Below are positions 8,853-15,383 of a stretch of DNA of 39,584 nucleotides, in pieces. This stretch comes from CAYSND01 sp964642235 (GTDB taxonomy: Bacteria; Bacteroidota; Bacteroidia; Bacteroidales; UBA932): NCBI GenBank assembly GCA_964642235.1, contig CAZXOP010000006.1, positions 1 to 39,584 on the forward strand. The letters run 5' to 3'. Made by a program: the position numbers and the translations under genes. Each line of letters begins with the position of its first letter. Position 1 is the first letter of the stretch. The notes beneath the pieces are model-generated. The model had not been told where the DNA came from and ran no database searches. It saw only the letters and a list, made by a program, of their open reading frames with translations.

Positions 8853-9031
8853 CTCGAGGTGAATATTTGAATAGTTAAATCTATCCTTGCGAAAAATGTC
8901 GTTCCAAAAAATATCGCAATATGGAAAATCCTTTTCAATGCCCCATTTTCTAATTAGAACTATGACCCACATTCTGAATAGAGAATACAGCTCTTTCCTC
9001 ATCGCAAAGTGCCAGGTTAATTTTCCTGCGT

Positions 9032-9310
9032 CAGGTTTCAAGCACCACCCTCTATAGCCACTTCCAAGGCCACCTCTCTGTAACCTGCCTCACCATTTCC
9101 ACCATATTCCCCAAATCCCTGCGTCAGGATACAAGCCACCCACTCCACAGCCACCTACAGAGCCACCTCTCTGTAACCTGGGTAATCGATTTCTTCACTC
9201 TGCCCCAAACAGCTACCCAGGTTTCAAGCACCACCCTCTACAGCCCTCTCCAGGGCACATGCTCTGTAACCTGCCTCACCATTTTGAGTAACGGCAATGT
9301 GTCTGCTTGA
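9032..9310. repeat. Three-copy tandem repeat, 93-nt period, each with CAGGTT/AACCTG ends
   Basis: Three blocks of exactly 56 nt (9032-9087, 9125-9180, 9218-9273) each start with CAGG(T/A)T and end with CTGTAACCTG. They are separated by exactly 37 nt, giving a 93-nt period twice. Blocks 1 and 3 share CAAGCACCACCCTCTA; blocks 1 and 2 share CCACCTCTCTGTAACCTG. The sequence after blocks 1 and 3 begins with the same CCTCACCATTT, so the spacers are part of the repeat; the third copy decays after about 67 nt. The plus strand is C-rich and G-poor. Block 3 contains an internal hairpin GCCCT-CTCC-AGGGC. Confidence 0.75.
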
Positions 9311-9327
9311 TTATCAGGTCTAATGTC

Positions 9328-9362
9328 ATTGCGTTGCGGACTTGTTCCGCAATCCCCGCAAT
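9328..9362. repeat. Small nested hairpin, REP-like
   Basis: TTGCGGA (9334-9340) pairs with TCCGCAA (9346-9352) around loop CTTGT. An outer ATTGCG (9328-9333) can pair with CGCAAT (9357-9362). The GTCATTGCG...GCAATCC type of palindrome is common as an intergenic repeat in many bacteria. Confidence 0.5.
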
Positions 9363-9396
9363 CTTATCTCCCACTTTCATTAAATACAACCCACCC

Positions 9397-9452
9397 CTCA
9401 GACGGTAAATAACTTTTGCCCATTGAAAGGCAAAAAGTTATTATCGTCTGAG
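9397..9452. repeat. Long imperfect hairpin
   Basis: CTCAGACG (9397-9404) pairs with CGTCTGAG (9445-9452). Inside, AATAACTTTTGCC (9408-9420) pairs with GGCAAAAAGTTATT (9429-9442) with one extra A. The loop is about 8 nt. There is no U-run on either side, so it does not look like an intrinsic terminator for sdhC, whose stop is over 500 nt away. Confidence 0.6.
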
Positions 9453-9699
9453 ACCTTATCACCTTCGCATTTAACCTCTAATGAAAAACGGGTCTATCTC
9501 TTATTAAAAGATGGGCCAATTTCCGGATAGAGAATAGAGAAAATCTTCGCATTTCCATTTCCGCATAACGTAAAACCATTAAACTTCTTATTATCTGCTT
9601 GTTGTGTTTTGAGCGGTTGCGGAAAGCCATGTGACCAAAATTTCTCCCTACATATAACCCTTTTCCTCTACTTATATTACACGTATAGAGGTGAAGGGG

Positions 9700-9792
9700 A
9701 GGTGTGACCTAACTATTCCAACAGACCTCGTAGCAACATGCTGTCACTCTGGGTGTTACTGGCTTTATTGGTTTTTGACTTAGGTCACACCT
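9700..9792. repeat. 93-nt inverted-end element, copy 1
   Basis: AGGTGTGACCTAA (9700-9712) is a perfect 13-nt inverted match to TTAGGTCACACCT (9780-9792). The interior is unlike that of copy 2 apart from scattered matches such as TGTTAC at the same offset (positions 55-60 of each element). No coding sequence lies inside. Confidence 0.7.
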
Positions 9793-9829
9793 ATAGGGTA
9801 AAAGTGAGTTTTCAGCCTATTTAGGGGTG

Positions 9830-9922
9830 AGGTGTGACCTTAAGGGTTTCAGAATTTCACCAACAAGTATCTGTATAACAGAATGTTACAGGTATGTGTC
9901 GATAAAACGGTAGGTCACACCT
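9830..9922. repeat. 93-nt inverted-end element, copy 2
   Basis: AGGTGTGACCT (9830-9840) pairs with AGGTCACACCT (9912-9922). The element has exactly the same 93-nt length as copy 1 and starts 37 nt after it ends. The interior holds a hairpin, CTGTATAACA-GAA-TGTTACAG, with a two-base bulge. Ends are conserved and the interior is not, which suggests that ends and length are what matter. Confidence 0.7.
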
Positions 9923-10085
9923 CCCCGATGGCAGAATACAACCTCTGGAACTTTGTCGGTAATAAAATGTCTCGGAGGATTTCATGAGGAGGTATGCACT
10001 TAGAATGCTTGTATCGTGGATTCCCTGCAAACCTACACAAGACTAATAACGAAGTATGTGGAATAGGGCTTATTCAGTACCCACT

Positions 10086-10170
10086 CCCCTGTGACTTGTC
10101 GAGAAATTAAAATCAGTCAAACCACCAAACCAGAGAGTTATGAAAATTCCATCTCGACAAGTCAGGGGGG
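10086..10170. repeat. Long-stem inverted repeat element with G-rich flank
   Basis: TGACTTGTCGAGA (10092-10104) pairs perfectly with TCTCGACAAGTCA (10152-10164). The stem continues past one G-G mismatch into CCCCT / GGGGG, giving about 18 bp over an 85-nt element. A run of seven G (10165-10171) closes it. Confidence 0.7.
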
Positions 10171-10227
10171 GAGAGGCATTTCTCTGGGAGATGGGGATGC
10201 TGAATGAGGCAGTTATGATTTCGGGAA

Positions 10228-10244
10228 CTCGACAAGTCAGGGGG
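10228..10244. repeat. Partial second copy of the long-stem element (right arm only)
   Basis: CTCGACAAGTCAGGGGG recurs here 75 nt after its occurrence at 10153-10169. Both copies have AGTTATGA beginning 17 nt before this arm, in the same register. No matching left arm is clear, so this looks like a partial or tandem duplication. Confidence 0.6.
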
Positions 10245-10300
10245 AGGGAAGGAATAGCCGATAAGGTGAGCTGGGAGGGGGGTATGATTATTCCCCCGCT

Positions 10301-10402
10301 TGACGTGTAAGGCAAGTGAAAATGACGAAAAGGGCTGTAATAGGTTATAGGACAGCATGTTATAGCGTTTTGACGAGAGAGGGCGTGCCTTACACCTCAA
10401 GA
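10301..10402. repeat. 102-nt structured repeat, copy 1
   Basis: The element starts TGACGTGTAAGGCAAGTG and ends GTGCCTTACACCTCAAGA. Its ends pair (GTGTAAGGCA 10305-10314 with TGCCTTACAC 10386-10395). It is about 90 percent identical to 10464-10565 with no length difference. Nearly all substitutions fall in the central hairpin 10348-10364 (TAGGACA-GCA-TGTTATA), where pairing is mostly kept. Confidence 0.8.
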
Positions 10403-10463
10403 GGAAGAAATATCAGACCGGCTCTACAGGCACTTCTGATGGGGATATAATAATCTGACCCAA

Positions 10464-10565
10464 TGACGTGTAAGGCAAGTGAAAATGACGAAAAGGGCTG
10501 TAATGGGTTATATAACTGCGAGTTATAGCGTTTTGACGAGTGAGGGCGTGCCTTACACCTCAAGA
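10464..10565. repeat. 102-nt structured repeat, copy 2
   Basis: Same ends and same length as the copy at 10301-10402, offset by 163 nt. Its central hairpin 10511-10527 is a perfect TATAACT-GCG-AGTTATA. The loop-closing pair is T-A here and A-T in copy 1, a compensatory change. It ends 33 nt before the hemW stop codon. Confidence 0.8.
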
Positions 10566-10598
10566 TGGTGCAATGAGAGAAGGAATGGGGGCAAGTGA

Positions 10599-11744
10599 TT
10601 AGAGGGCAAATGAATTAACATCTAATTGCTCGAAAACTTTTACGATGATAAAGTCGGAGAGGAAGAGGTGTTGGGGGGGGATTTTTATATTGTTTTTCTC
10701 GATTTTGATTAAACCATCGTGAGTGAGGGGGTGAAGTGCTTTTATGAGCTTCTCAGGTTTAAGTGTGGATATTTCTGAGACGGTGTCGAGAGAGACTCCC
10801 TCTATTGTCCTAAGTCCCAACATTATAACCTCCTCAAGAATCTCCTTCTCAGAAAGAGTTTCAGACCCCCTTATCTGCACATTTTCCTCTTTGAAATAAG
10901 CACAATAAGAGTCTAAGTCGGGTAGATTCCACCTTCGGCAATCACCTTTGAAAGAGTGTGCTGCGGGTCCGAGTCCAAGGTAGGGCTCCCGCCTCCAATA
11001 GGAGGAGTTGTGGAGTGCAATGCGTCCCGGAAGGGAGTAATTAGAGACCTCGTATTGAAGATAACCTGCCTCTTGAAGGGAGCTACGAAGAGTGGAAAAT
11101 TGTTCTGCAGAGAGAGTCTCATCTGCCTCTGTATAACTCTCATCCTCCGCTAATTGACTTCCGGGTTCAAGTCCCATTTGGTATGCAGAGATATGCTCCG
11201 GATGAAGCTCTATGATTATGGAGATATCTTTACGCCAGGCATCGTCTGTAAGGGGTGTGTAACCGAAAATAAGATCGAGAGAGATATTGTCAAATCCTGA
11301 CTCTCTCATCATTCTAAATGCCTCTACTGCCTCCTTGGAAGTATGTCTTCGATTCATCCAGCGTAGATTCTCATCATCGAAAGACTGAACCCCCATACTT
11401 ATCCTATTTACCCCTAATTTTTTAAGAGCTAAAAGATACTCCCTCGTTATATCATCAGGATTTACCTCAATGGTAAACTCTACCGGAGGGGAGGAGGGGA
11501 AAAAGGTTTGAAGGAGCTTTTCGACTATCTCCTCTAAGATCTTTAAGGGGATAAAAGAGGGAGTCCCCCCTCCTATATATAGAGTATCAGGGGAGACTCC
11601 TTCAAAATAATTTTTCTCTTGCTCTATCTCTAAAAGTAGGGCGCTCTTAAACTCCTCCATTTTATTTACACCCTGTACCGAATAAAAACTGCAATAGGTA
11701 CAAAATGATGCACAAAAGGGTATATGGAGATATACGCCCGACAT
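10599..11744 (-). CDS. hemW: Radical SAM heme chaperone HemW
   Basis: The 381-aa protein starts MSGVYLHIPFCASFCTYCSF. Cys11, Cys15 and Cys18 form the CX3CX2C site for the [4Fe-4S] cluster, and the following residues fit the HemW subgroup rather than HemN. GGGTPSFIP at about residue 58 and EVNPDD at about 107 are further radical-SAM/HemW landmarks; GLGPAAHSF lies at about 268. HemW passes heme to apo-enzymes such as respiratory cytochromes, rather than oxidising coproporphyrinogen. A run of eight C on the coding strand (10673-10680) lies close to the C-terminus. The gene is 8 nt downstream of the coiled-coil gene, so the two are probably co-transcribed. Confidence 0.93.
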   Translation of the reverse strand: MSGVYLHIPFCASFCTYCSFYSVQGVNKMEEFKSALLLEIEQEKNYFEGVSPDTLYIGGGTPSFIPLKILEEIVEKLLQTFFPSSPPVEFTIEVNPDDITREYLLALKKLGVNRISMGVQSFDDENLRWMNRRHTSKEAVEAFRMMRESGFDNISLDLIFGYTPLTDDAWRKDISIIIELHPEHISAYQMGLEPGSQLAEDESYTEADETLSAEQFSTLRSSLQEAGYLQYEVSNYSLPGRIALHNSSYWRREPYLGLGPAAHSFKGDCRRWNLPDLDSYCAYFKEENVQIRGSETLSEKEILEEVIMLGLRTIEGVSLDTVSEISTLKPEKLIKALHPLTHDGLIKIEKNNIKIPPQHLFLSDFIIVKVFEQLDVNSFAL

Positions 11745-11752
11745 TCGCAGAG

Positions 11753-12631
11753 CTATTTCAATAGCAGATCAGCAGAGCCTAACTTACCTTCAGAGGTATA
11801 AGCATCGACTGTATAGACCCCTTTTGAATACCCTTTTTGGCTGTCAAAATAGATACAAACCTCCACTTCTGACCCTTGATAATCGACATCACGAGAGGCT
11901 GAATAGATTACCTGTTCACCTGCAAGGTCGAAAATCTGTTGCTGTGAGCCGGTCATTAAGATACCATCCGGTCCTTTAACTCTGATATAAATCGTCCTTG
12001 TCCCTCTCTTGGCTATGGAGTTCTCCACAAGATTTAGACAAGTTTTAAGTTTAACAGCCCTTGAGCTACGGTCGGTATCTTTGTTGGAAGAGTTAATAGC
12101 TGTCATAGCCACTCCACGCCCTTTGATAACAGCACCTTTCTCTATCTGTTTGGCATATTCGTCTGTGGTCTTACTAAGCTCCTCATACTGTTGTTTAGTC
12201 TTCTTTGCATCCTCTCTGGCGACAGCAGCATCTTGTCTTAGAGCTATATTAAGGGTGTTAAGGGAGTCTATCTGAATGATATAGTGTCGCATTATGGAAC
12301 GAAGAGTTCCAAGCTCCTTTTCATACTCTTTAATCTTACTCCTATTGGTGGCTTCTGTCTTTTTAACCCTCTCTATAAGCTGTTCTACCTTCTCCCTCTC
12401 TCTGTCGAGCTGCACATTAAGACTATCATTATTGGATGAGAGTGTGGAGTAATCATTCTGCAAATCGACCATCTGCTGAGTTAGTTGGTCTTTTTCTATA
12501 GTCAAATTATCAATTAGTTTACCTCTGTCTAAATAGACATAAACCAAGACTCCTGCTAATACAACAGCGACTGCTGCCAATATTATCATCGCTATTTTAA
12601 ATGGGTTTTTCTGCTTTACTTCTGTTTCCAT
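11753..12631 (-). CDS. Membrane-anchored coiled-coil protein of unknown function
   Basis: The 292-aa protein has a short basic N-terminus, one membrane segment at about residues 13-33 (IAMIILAAVAVVLAGVLVYV), and a heptad-rich coiled coil at about residues 35-155. A compact beta-rich C-terminal domain of about 130 residues follows (KTCLNLVENSIAKRGTRTIY onward). The topology suggests an inner-membrane anchor with the coiled coil and the C-terminal domain in the periplasm. I recognise no named family. It is the first gene of a two-gene unit with hemW and is divergent from the gene at 12743. Confidence 0.75.
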   Translation of the reverse strand: METEVKQKNPFKIAMIILAAVAVVLAGVLVYVYLDRGKLIDNLTIEKDQLTQQMVDLQNDYSTLSSNNDSLNVQLDREREKVEQLIERVKKTEATNRSKIKEYEKELGTLRSIMRHYIIQIDSLNTLNIALRQDAAVAREDAKKTKQQYEELSKTTDEYAKQIEKGAVIKGRGVAMTAINSSNKDTDRSSRAVKLKTCLNLVENSIAKRGTRTIYIRVKGPDGILMTGSQQQIFDLAGEQVIYSASRDVDYQGSEVEVCIYFDSQKGYSKGVYTVDAYTSEGKLGSADLLLK

Positions 12632-12665
12632 AACTATTATCTCTTTTTATTTTTAAAATTCAGTG

Positions 12666-12691
12666 CAAAAATAACTAATTAACTATATTTG
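12666..12691. promoter_or_regulatory. Divergent promoter cores
   Basis: CAAAAATA at 12666-12673 reads TATTTTTG on the minus strand and serves the coiled-coil/hemW unit. TATATTTG at 12684-12691 serves the plus-strand gene starting at 12743. Both fit TAnnTTTG and are only 10 nt apart, so the two promoters may interfere. Confidence 0.5.
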
Positions 12692-12742
12692 CAGCACTAA
12701 TAGTGCCAAATTTATTTATATAATTAACAAAACAACAATATT

Positions 12743-13237
12743 ATGAATCAGTCAAAAGGGGTAAAATACTTAATCCGCTCCCTAAAATATTTAGTGTGGT
12801 TTGCTGCCATCTTTTTTATTTTCATCTTTATAATCGTACTTGTCTCTAATCAATACTCATTTAATGATCTCTTTTCTGCTGAAAACGGGATGTTTAAACC
12901 AGGCTCTCTCCCTAAGATAATTGTCTTTTTCATAGCGATAGCTGCTATCTATCCTGCTTTGAGTTTCGTGAAAAAAGAGGTTATTATCTCTAAAACTTTC
13001 GATGACCATAGAGAGAGGATATTCGAGATATTTAAATCATACGGATATTGCTTTGTGTCAGAAGATGAGGAGAGTGTAACTTTCAGAATAGAAAAGCCTT
13101 ACCTCCGCTTTATGAGGATGTACGAAGATCAGATTACCCTTACTAAGGGGGAGGCTCCCCTTATTCTTAACGGTATGAGAAAAGAGATTACCAGACTTGC
13201 AAGTGCTATAGAGTACGCTACTCGTAACGATGAGTAA
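12743..13237 (+). CDS. Small membrane protein of unknown function
   Basis: The 164-aa protein has two hydrophobic segments (about residues 14-34 and 52-70) separated by a short loop. A soluble C-terminal domain of about 90 residues begins near KTFDDHRERIFEIFKSYGYC. No family is recognised. Lack of a signal peptide and the two-helix hairpin suggest an inner-membrane protein with a cytoplasmic tail. It is followed 18 nt later by a DUF2007 gene, probably in the same transcript, which ends at a clear terminator. Confidence 0.75.
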   Translation: MNQSKGVKYLIRSLKYLVWFAAIFFIFIFIIVLVSNQYSFNDLFSAENGMFKPGSLPKIIVFFIAIAAIYPALSFVKKEVIISKTFDDHRERIFEIFKSYGYCFVSEDEESVTFRIEKPYLRFMRMYEDQITLTKGEAPLILNGMRKEITRLASAIEYATRNDE

Positions 13238-13255
13238 CATTAATAATCAATAGCC

Positions 13256-13456
13256 ATGAAAGTAATCGGAAAATATGATAACTCTTTCTCTGCCAATCTC
13301 GTAAAAGGGAGACTTGCTGAAGCCGGTATAGAGTCCTATATCTTAAATGAGAATCTAAATTACACTACCGCCACATTTAATAACGATCTTCTAACGATAG
13401 AGCTCGTAGTGGATGATAGTGATTACGATAGGGCTTTAGAGTTTTTATCGGAATAG
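13256..13456 (+). CDS. DUF2007 family small protein
   Basis: The 66-aa protein matches the compact DUF2007 fold (putative signal-transducing, ferredoxin-like): KVIGKYDNSFSANLVKGRLA, then EAGIESYILNEN, then an IELVVDDSDYDRALEFL C-terminus. The family is usually found alone or fused to membrane proteins and its function is not established. The context here, just after a small membrane protein, is consistent with partnership with it, but that is inference. Confidence 0.85.
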   Translation: MKVIGKYDNSFSANLVKGRLAEAGIESYILNENLNYTTATFNNDLLTIELVVDDSDYDRALEFLSE

Positions 13457-13485
13457 GGGGCTTCTCCTCTAAGTTTTATAAGCTA

Positions 13486-13515
13486 AAAAGGCTGCCTTAT
13501 ACAAGACAGCCTTTT
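13486..13515. terminator. Bidirectional intrinsic terminator
   Basis: AAAAGGCTG (13486-13494) pairs with CAGCCTTTT (13507-13515). The helix continues past one mismatch with CTT/AAG around loop ATAC. T-runs follow on both strands. It separates the convergent DUF2007 and fimbrillin-like genes. Confidence 0.85.
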
Positions 13516-13547
13516 ATATTATGTAATACGATAACTACCGATTAGGG

Positions 13548-15089
13548 TTATATCTTAACGCAGCGTATAGAGCATGCGTTTGCACGTCCGATGCTAGTAT
13601 CATTCCATAACATTCCGTTTTCTGAATCAGTATAACTACTCCAATAATTTAAGTTAACACCACGGTCCATACTAGTGCAAGCATTATTAAGAATCCCGGC
13701 GGCAGGGAAAAAGACTGCTCCAGCCATCCCTGGGGTGTAAGGTACATTTCCACTATACCAATAACCATTCTGACCACCAAAATTATCAAAATTTGATTTA
13801 TTCTTACATAATGCCTGATATTCAGTATAAGTTGGGACTCTCCAGCCTGCTGGACAGGGGTCATAAATTGTTTTAATGGGAGCCGCTTCAGTACCTGAAT
13901 TCCATAGGTTATCACTCTGAGTAGTGCACCAATCTGTAGGATTAGTCACAACTTTATAAAACATATTATAATTGGCGGCATCTTGACCTGTGGCATTAGA
14001 AACAGGCCCAAATACTATATTAGAACCGGAAGGAAAGGTAGCATCATTAGCATTATACCCTTGACCAAATTTTCTACCCCACTGATAGAGCTTCCCATAA
14101 GTGTAACCTAAATATGGGGTGCTTTCAGCTTCAAAACCACAGTTTACAGGGGCAAAGGTTCGAGTAACGAGAGATCCCCCTATTAGTATTTGAACAGATG
14201 TACCAGCACCATAGTTAACCCCCTCTTCTACATAACCACTCCCTGTGTCAGGAGTATAGTTCATTCTTATCTCATGTATATTACCCTTAACTAATGTTAT
14301 AGTCTTTGAAGACTCACTCAACATAAAACCATTATCCTTGGTCTCAATATGAATAACTAAATCATTAGTATAAGTCCTTCCCGGAACAACTATATGGAAA
14401 TTGGTTCCCGAAGAGGTTAAATCCACCCCCACACCACAGTCTAATACCACTTTTTTAACAAAAAGATTACCCCATTGCAAGACATCATTATCTTGAGTAA
14501 CAGAAAAACCACCACTAAGCTGAAGAGTTTTACTTCTAACTGTTATTTTAAGTACTTTACCTGTCCCTGTTATCTTTAGTTTCATAACTGAGAAACAGTT
14601 CTTAAAAGAAAGGGTAGATGTAGAAGTCCATGAAACAACATGAGCTGCTGCCGGATTATAACTATTATCAAAACCTCCTGCTACATATTTCTGATAAGTA
14701 GGAAGAGTTACGTTAAGTAGTCCTCTACCAAAAGAAACAGATGCCTTAGCAGGATAAAAAGCCCTCACTTGATTCTTTAACTCCGGTGCACCGGTCGCTG
14801 AAAACGAAGCAGAAGAAGAGGGGGTGCTAAGAGTGGTTTTATATTTGGTCATCGTAGTAGACGAATATGCATCTGAAACCACCATTATCTCATCCCCGTT
14901 ATTCCAAAGTACAGGGCGGGAACCATACTCGTCAGCGTCTCCAAGAGTCGTTTTAGTCTCAGGCTGCGCAGTGATAGCCTCTATGGTAGTAATTCTATTT
15001 TCGGGAAGTGTATCGGTTTTCTTATCGCAACCGCTATTTAATATAAATAATCCTGATAAGGCTATTATAATCGATAATCTTTTTTTCAT
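13548..15089 (-). CDS. Fimbrillin-like lipoprotein with C-terminal FISUMP-type domain
   Basis: I place the start at the ATG 15087-15089, giving 513 aa. A longer in-frame start at 15191 would add 34 residues before an obvious lipoprotein signal (MKKRLSIIIALSGLFILNSG then Cys). The N-terminal half (about residues 25-260) resembles fimbrillin/Mfa-like surface proteins, with TTIEAITAQPETKTTLGD and NGDEIMVVSDAY. The last 200 residues resemble the Fibrobacter succinogenes major paralogous domain: YQWGRKFGQGYN, YDPCPAGWRVPTYTEYQALC, NYWSSYTDS and a final SIRCVKI. Such proteins are lipid-anchored and surface-exposed in Bacteroidales. The function of this one is unknown. Confidence 0.85.
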   Translation of the reverse strand: MKKRLSIIIALSGLFILNSGCDKKTDTLPENRITTIEAITAQPETKTTLGDADEYGSRPVLWNNGDEIMVVSDAYSSTTMTKYKTTLSTPSSSASFSATGAPELKNQVRAFYPAKASVSFGRGLLNVTLPTYQKYVAGGFDNSYNPAAAHVVSWTSTSTLSFKNCFSVMKLKITGTGKVLKITVRSKTLQLSGGFSVTQDNDVLQWGNLFVKKVVLDCGVGVDLTSSGTNFHIVVPGRTYTNDLVIHIETKDNGFMLSESSKTITLVKGNIHEIRMNYTPDTGSGYVEEGVNYGAGTSVQILIGGSLVTRTFAPVNCGFEAESTPYLGYTYGKLYQWGRKFGQGYNANDATFPSGSNIVFGPVSNATGQDAANYNMFYKVVTNPTDWCTTQSDNLWNSGTEAAPIKTIYDPCPAGWRVPTYTEYQALCKNKSNFDNFGGQNGYWYSGNVPYTPGMAGAVFFPAAGILNNACTSMDRGVNLNYWSSYTDSENGMLWNDTSIGRANACSIRCVKI

Positions 15090-15120
15090 CTCTTTTTCAT
15101 TTAATAAGTTTATAATTCCG

Positions 15121-15276
15121 TTACCAATCATAACTGCTACCTGTACCGAAGTCCTCTGTACTATTGTTACCCATAGAAGCAGCAAAGCCACTCTCTACAT
15201 TAATTTCAAAGACCTCCACTCTCGGCGAGGTGTAATCTTGCGGACAGAGCCGCTCTTTTTTAATAGTTCTGTTCAT
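15121..15276 (-). CDS. Short 51-aa ORF upstream of the fimbrillin-like gene
   Basis: The minus strand from ATG 15274-15276 to TAA 15121-15123 encodes 51 residues. It begins MNRTIKKERLCPQDYTSPRV, continues with EVFEINVESGFAASMG, and ends in a Gly/Ser/Asp-rich tail closing SSYDW. Short proteins with a YxxPxxEVxEI start, an ESGFAAS-like centre and an acidic Gly-rich tail ending in DW are a recurring, uncharacterised Bacteroidales type, often beside surface lipoproteins. The stop lies 31 nt before the lipoprotein start, and a promoter core lies at 15330-15337. This supports translation but does not prove it. Confidence 0.65.
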   Translation of the reverse strand: MNRTIKKERLCPQDYTSPRVEVFEINVESGFAASMGNNSTEDFGTGSSYDW

Positions 15277-15329
15277 TAGTTAATTTTTTATCAAGTTGTT
15301 AGGAAATAAATGCGTTTCTCATCGTATGA

Positions 15330-15337
15330 CAAATGTA
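15330..15337 (-). promoter_or_regulatory. Putative promoter core for the short ORF and fimbrillin-like gene
   Basis: CAAATGTA on the plus strand is TACATTTG on the minus strand, fitting TAnnTTTG. It lies 53 nt upstream of the 51-aa ORF. Confidence 0.45.
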
Positions 15338-15383
15338 CGATTAACTCTTTAATTAAAAAAAATTTTATTAACGAGGTGACATT

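Larger units (their letters stand above)
8853..10598. other. Gene-free 1.75 kb repeat cluster between convergent sdhC and hemW
   Basis: I found no credible gene here on either strand. The short open frames lie across the repeats and match no recognisable protein. From left to right: about 180 nt of plain AT-rich sequence, a three-copy 93-nt tandem array (9032-9310), a small double hairpin (9328-9362), a long hairpin (9397-9452), two 93-nt elements with inverted ends (9700-9792, 9830-9922), a long-stemmed element with a partial copy (10086-10170, 10228-10244), and two near-identical 102-nt elements (10301-10402, 10464-10565). The flanking genes converge, so no promoter is needed. No transposase, integrase or cas gene is present. 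Confidence 0.8.

Noticed and set aside
10070..10400. Minus-strand open frames of 81 and 95 aa in the repeat cluster
   Set aside because: They run through the inverted repeats, consist of Ser/Pro-rich low-complexity sequence created by the G-runs, and match no family.
8853..10598. CRISPR array or integron attC array
   Set aside because: Cores are too long and variable and the spacers are partly shared, so not CRISPR; the GTT of the attC R' box is missing from the 93-nt elements, and no cas or intI gene is present.
15090..15191. N-terminal extension of the fimbrillin-like ORF to 15191
   Set aside because: It would bury a clear lipoprotein signal sequence 34 residues inside the protein and overlaps the more plausible 51-aa ORF in another frame.
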